Shown here piece by piece: positions 53,097 through 55,659 of a stretch of DNA of 55,659 nt (positions within the stretch are counted from its first letter, which is position 1; every line of letters begins with the position of its first letter). The DNA is taken from positions 1 through 55,659 of the forward strand of contig CAMDLH010000020.1 of NCBI GenBank assembly GCA_945901405.1, read 5' to 3'. The notes under the pieces were generated by a model. It was not told the DNA's origin. It ran no database searches and saw only the letters and a program-made list of their open reading frames with translations. The DNA comes from Bordetella parapertussis (GTDB lineage: Bacteria; Pseudomonadota; Gammaproteobacteria; Burkholderiales; SG8-41). The position numbers were made by a program, and so were the translations under genes.

Positions 53097-54314
53097 ATGA
53101 CTCCAAACTACAACTGCGATTTTCGCGCCACCGGCTATCCGCTGCGTCTTTACAGCGGCAAGGATGCGCTCGAAAACCTGCCTTCTGAATTAAAGCGTGC
53201 GCGTGCAAAACGCGCGTTCATCGTGTGCGGCCGGTCGGTGTCGCGCAAGACCGATTTGATCGCGCGCATCCGCCGTATCCTCGGCGAAACCTGCGCGGGC
53301 TTGTTCGACGAAATGGACAAGGACACGTCGATAGACGCGGTGACGCGCGCCGCCGCGGCGGCGAAAGCGGTTGATGCGGATCTACTGATCAGCGTGGGCG
53401 CGGGCAGTGTCACGCAGGGCACGCGCGTGGTGGCGATTCTCATGGCCGAGACGCGCCCGGTGGATGAATTGATCACGCAATACCCGGAAGACCGCCCCGC
53501 GATCAGCCCCAAGCTCAATGCGCCCAAGGTGCCCATCATCAACGTGCTCACCGCCGGCACCAGCGCGCAGAATCGCGGCGGCTCGGCGGTGAAAGACCCC
53601 AATCGTCCGTACCGCATGGAGTTTTTTGATCCGAAGACGCGGCCGGTGGCGCTGTTCTGGGACGCCGATGCGCTGCTGACAGCGCCCGTGTCGCTGGCGC
53701 GCACCACCGCGATGTCGTCCTACTGGCGCTCGCTCACCAACCTTGGCGCGCCGCGCATCTCGCCGCTGGCCGAGGGCGACCGCTTGCAGGCGTGGCGGCT
53801 CGCGCAATACGCGCTGCCGCGGGTGAGCAATCCGCTCGATGCCGACGCGCGCATCGCGGTGTGCGCGGCGCAGTTTTTGCAGAACCGCGACGCCGATGAC
53901 GGCGCGGGCAACGCGGGCAAACACTGGGTGGCGCGCGTGGTGTATGCGTTCTCCACCGCGACGTTTCATTTGCACGCGCACGTAGGCCAGGGCGAAGGCA
54001 GCGCCGCGTACACGCCAGGGGTGATGCGTGCATTGGGCGCGCGCGATCCGGAAGCGATGGCGCTGATCGCGCAGGGCCTGGGCGTGTGGCGTGACGGCGA
54101 CGCGCTCGACCCCGCGCCGCAAAAAGCCGCCGACGAACTGGTGCGCGTGCTTGATTCGGTGGGCATGCCGTCGCGCGTGTCGCAACTCGAAATCCCGCGC
54201 GAGAGCCTGCCGCTGATCGTGAAAAATTCGCTGAAAAATTTCAACGCCGACCCCAAGCGCGAATTCGTGCGCGAGCAGGATCACTTGCTCAAGGTAATCG
54301 AATCGTGCTGGTAG
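53097..54314 (+). CDS. Iron-type alcohol dehydrogenase homologue without metal ligands
   Basis: A protein of 405 residues with the fold of iron-containing alcohol dehydrogenases and maleylacetate reductases: the dinucleotide loop GAGS at 101-104 and NVLTAGTSAQNRGG at about 149-162. By hand alignment to FucO, the four iron ligands are all replaced: Asp to Ser207, His to Arg211, His to Ser286 and His to Glu300. It is therefore either a metal-free reductase or has another role. It ends the carboxylase cluster. Confidence 0.8.
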   Translation: MTPNYNCDFRATGYPLRLYSGKDALENLPSELKRARAKRAFIVCGRSVSRKTDLIARIRRILGETCAGLFDEMDKDTSIDAVTRAAAAAKAVDADLLISVGAGSVTQGTRVVAILMAETRPVDELITQYPEDRPAISPKLNAPKVPIINVLTAGTSAQNRGGSAVKDPNRPYRMEFFDPKTRPVALFWDADALLTAPVSLARTTAMSSYWRSLTNLGAPRISPLAEGDRLQAWRLAQYALPRVSNPLDADARIAVCAAQFLQNRDADDGAGNAGKHWVARVVYAFSTATFHLHAHVGQGEGSAAYTPGVMRALGARDPEAMALIAQGLGVWRDGDALDPAPQKAADELVRVLDSVGMPSRVSQLEIPRESLPLIVKNSLKNFNADPKREFVREQDHLLKVIESCW

Positions 54315-54346
54315 GTGGTGCGTGACGTGCATCACGCCTATCGAGC

Positions 54347-54366
54347 TAAGTAACTGTTTTTAAACG
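54347..54366 (+). repeat. AT-rich boundary motif, copy 10 (long form)
   Basis: TAAGTAACTGTTTTTAAACG, 33 bases after the ADH-like stop. Confidence 0.8.
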
Positions 54367-54494
54367 ATTATTTATCTTGGTGTGTTACAATGGATTACAT
54401 TTCAAACGCCGAGACGAAGTAAACGACACGCGGCATGCGGCGTTAAAACGGTATGGGAATTCGCCCATATTCACTAGCGGAGAGGAAAATCACT

Positions 54495-54848
54495 ATGCAA
54501 CTCAAGACCACGATCATCGCGCTTGCCATCGCGTCGCTTCCCGGATTGGCTTTTGCTCAGGCGACCCCTGCGACGCCAGCCACGCCCAGCGACAAGGCCG
54601 GCGCGCGCATCGATGCACGCCAAGACAATCAACAAAAGCGTATCGACGCCGGCGTGAAATCCGGTGAGTTGAACAAGAAAGAAGCCGCACGCCTGGATAA
54701 AGGCCAGGAGCGCGTGCAGAAAATGGAAGACAAGGCGCGCGCCGACGGCAAGATCACCAAGAAAGAAGCGAAGAAGATCGAACACGCACAGGATCATCAG
54801 AGCCAGAAGATTTATCGCGAGAAGCATGACAAGCAAAAAGCCAAGTAA
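54495..54848 (+). CDS. Small, highly charged periplasmic protein
   Basis: A protein of 117 residues with an export signal ending AFA (residue 22). The mature part is almost entirely Lys, Glu, Asp, Gln and Ala, predicted as long helices, with a repeated unit (KSGELNKKEAARLDKGQERV and ADGKITKKEAKKIEHAQDHQ). No family was assigned; such proteins occur widely in beta-proteobacteria. GAGAGGAAAA lies before the ATG, and a strong terminator follows. Confidence 0.75.
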   Translation: MQLKTTIIALAIASLPGLAFAQATPATPATPSDKAGARIDARQDNQQKRIDAGVKSGELNKKEAARLDKGQERVQKMEDKARADGKITKKEAKKIEHAQDHQSQKIYREKHDKQKAK

Positions 54849-54870
54849 GCCACAGCCATCGCTTCACACT

Positions 54871-54898
54871 AACGGCCGCATCTTCGGATGCGGCCGTT
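54871..54898 (+). terminator. Rho-independent terminator
   Basis: AACGGCCGCATC, loop TTCG, GATGCGGCCGTT: a perfect 12-base stem with a stable tetraloop, followed by GTCGTTTTG. It lies 22 bases after the charged-protein stop. Confidence 0.85.
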
Positions 54899-54942
54899 GT
54901 CGTTTTGTCGATTAAAATTTCGTTTTCTTCACGAGCAAAAAA

Positions 54943-55335
54943 ATGGACACGCTGAAAATCGGCATGAAACACACCGTGACGTGGGAAGTCACCGAAGATC
55001 GCACCACCCAACGCGGCGCCTACAAGGTCTTCGCCACCTGGTCGATGACGCGCTTGGTGGAATCCGCGGCAAGCGCTCTCGTCGCGCCGCATCTCAAGCC
55101 AGGGCAGGGGCAGGTGGGTGTCGGCATCACCGTGCGCCACATGGGGCCGACACCGATGGGCAAGACCGTGCGCGCCCAGGCTGAACTAATCGCCATCGAC
55201 CGGCGCAGGCTCTCGTTCAAAGTGAAAGTTTTTGATGACACCGAGCAGGTGGGCGAATCCGAGCATGACCGCTTCATAGTCGATCTGGATAAATACTTCG
55301 CAACACTGGAAAAGAAACTAAGCAGCAAGGCGTAA
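54943..55335 (+). CDS. FlK-like hotdog thioesterase
   Basis: A protein of 130 residues. The pattern TRLVESAASALVAPHLKPGQ, then VGVGITVRHMGPTPMGKTVR and SFKVKVFDDTEQVGESEHDR matches the FlK-type thioesterase group, which hydrolyses acyl-CoA or other thioesters. The catalytic-site region includes the His of RHMGPTPMG and Glu39. It may release acids from CoA thioesters made by the upstream cluster, though a terminator separates them. Confidence 0.8.
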   Translation: MDTLKIGMKHTVTWEVTEDRTTQRGAYKVFATWSMTRLVESAASALVAPHLKPGQGQVGVGITVRHMGPTPMGKTVRAQAELIAIDRRRLSFKVKVFDDTEQVGESEHDRFIVDLDKYFATLEKKLSSKA

Positions 55336-55340
55336 CAACA

Positions 55341-55375
55341 CGTAGGGCGCAATGGAAGCGAAGCGCATTGCGCCG
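55341..55375. repeat. REP element, family B, next to the transposase remnant
   Basis: CGTAGGGCGCAATGGAAGCG followed by AAGCGCATTGCGCCG, an imperfect palindrome 42 bases before the RAYT start. Confidence 0.8.
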
Positions 55376-55416
55376 TGCGATACATCACTACTTCAATACT
55401 TCGCAAAGCAAAGGAA

Positions 55417-55572
55417 ATGCCCAACTACCGCCGAGCCTGGCGCCCCGGCGGCACATGGTTCTTCACGGTCAATCTATTGCAACGTGGCGATAACGACCTG
55501 CTGGTTCGCCATTGTGGCGCACCCCGCTTCCATCGCATTCTGAGCCGAATTGTGGTCGCACGATTTCGGTAA
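55417..55572 (+). pseudogene. Truncated REP-associated tyrosine transposase (RAYT)
   Basis: The first 31 residues (MPNYRRAWRPGGTWFFTVNL then LQRGDNDLLVRH) are the typical beginning of RAYT transposases (TnpA_REP). After that the sequence (CGAPRFHRILSRIVVARFR) loses all similarity and stops. The HxH motif and the catalytic Tyr are missing, so it is inactive. AAGGAA lies before the ATG. It is the only transposase trace in the window and adjoins a family B REP. Confidence 0.75.
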
Positions 55573-55659
55573 GATTGAGCGCGTTTTATCACACTGACGT
55601 CATACCATTTGTCTGCGTGAACCGGGCTGGCATCATAACGCAAGCTTAATTGCCATCAT

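Noticed and set aside
1-55659. CRISPR arrays, tRNA and rRNA genes
   Set aside because: No regularly spaced repeats with unique spacers, no tRNA-like cloverleaf or TTCGAATC-type arm in context, and no rRNA segment was recognised.

Overview
The window looks like chromosomal DNA of a beta-proteobacterium, most likely Burkholderiales. It is GC-rich, carries seven solitary tripartite-tricarboxylate (TTT/Bug) periplasmic receptors, and its intergenic spaces are full of REP-like palindromes. No rRNA, tRNA, CRISPR array, phage or complete insertion sequence was recognised. Functions below come from motif reading by eye, not from database searches.

Layout. 0-3 kb: TTT receptor, amidohydrolase, methyltransferase. 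3-4.5 kb: a decayed integron, with an internally deleted IntI-like integrase pseudogene, a gene cassette encoding a GIY-YIG protein, and its attC site, followed by a zinc-ribbon ORF and a UPF0158 gene. 5-11 kb: TTT receptor with phosphonoacetate hydrolase, then a divergent TTT receptor facing an MmgE/PrpD-SDR pair. 11-20 kb: lipoproteins, a SnoaL-like protein, a methyltransferase/PF10118 pair, GFA protein, TTT receptor with ABM protein, cytochrome c, a carboxyltransferase and a TPR protein. 20-27 kb: two MmgE/PrpD genes, a frameshifted third copy, a TTT receptor, GST, glycerophosphodiesterase and a Gfo/Idh/MocA oxidoreductase. 27-35 kb: small lipoproteins, a two-domain YciI protein, a DUF4143 ATPase bracketed by two copies of one palindrome, RdgC and a CMD-like protein. 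35-38.5 kb: LysR regulator divergent from a TTT receptor and a sulfatase/phosphonate-monoesterase-like gene.

38.6-54.3 kb is the most coherent block. All genes are on the plus strand: biotin carrier, carboxyltransferase, molybdopterin oxidoreductase, ETF beta and alpha, a second carboxyltransferase, biotin carboxylase, ADP-forming acyl-CoA synthetase beta and alpha, class III CoA-transferase, TTT receptor, a third carboxyltransferase, and an iron-ADH homologue that appears to lack its metal ligands. Together they suggest uptake of an organic acid, activation to a CoA thioester, biotin-dependent carboxylation and flavin-linked oxidation; the substrate is unknown. The window ends with a small periplasmic protein, a FlK-like hotdog thioesterase and a truncated REP-associated tyrosine transposase.

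Three features stand out as poorly explained: an AT-rich 20-mer (TAAGTNNTTGTTTTTATTGA) found about ten times at gene boundaries, often containing the stop codon; the palindrome pair around the DUF4143 ATPase gene; and the fossil integron, whose cassette core sites still match each other exactly.
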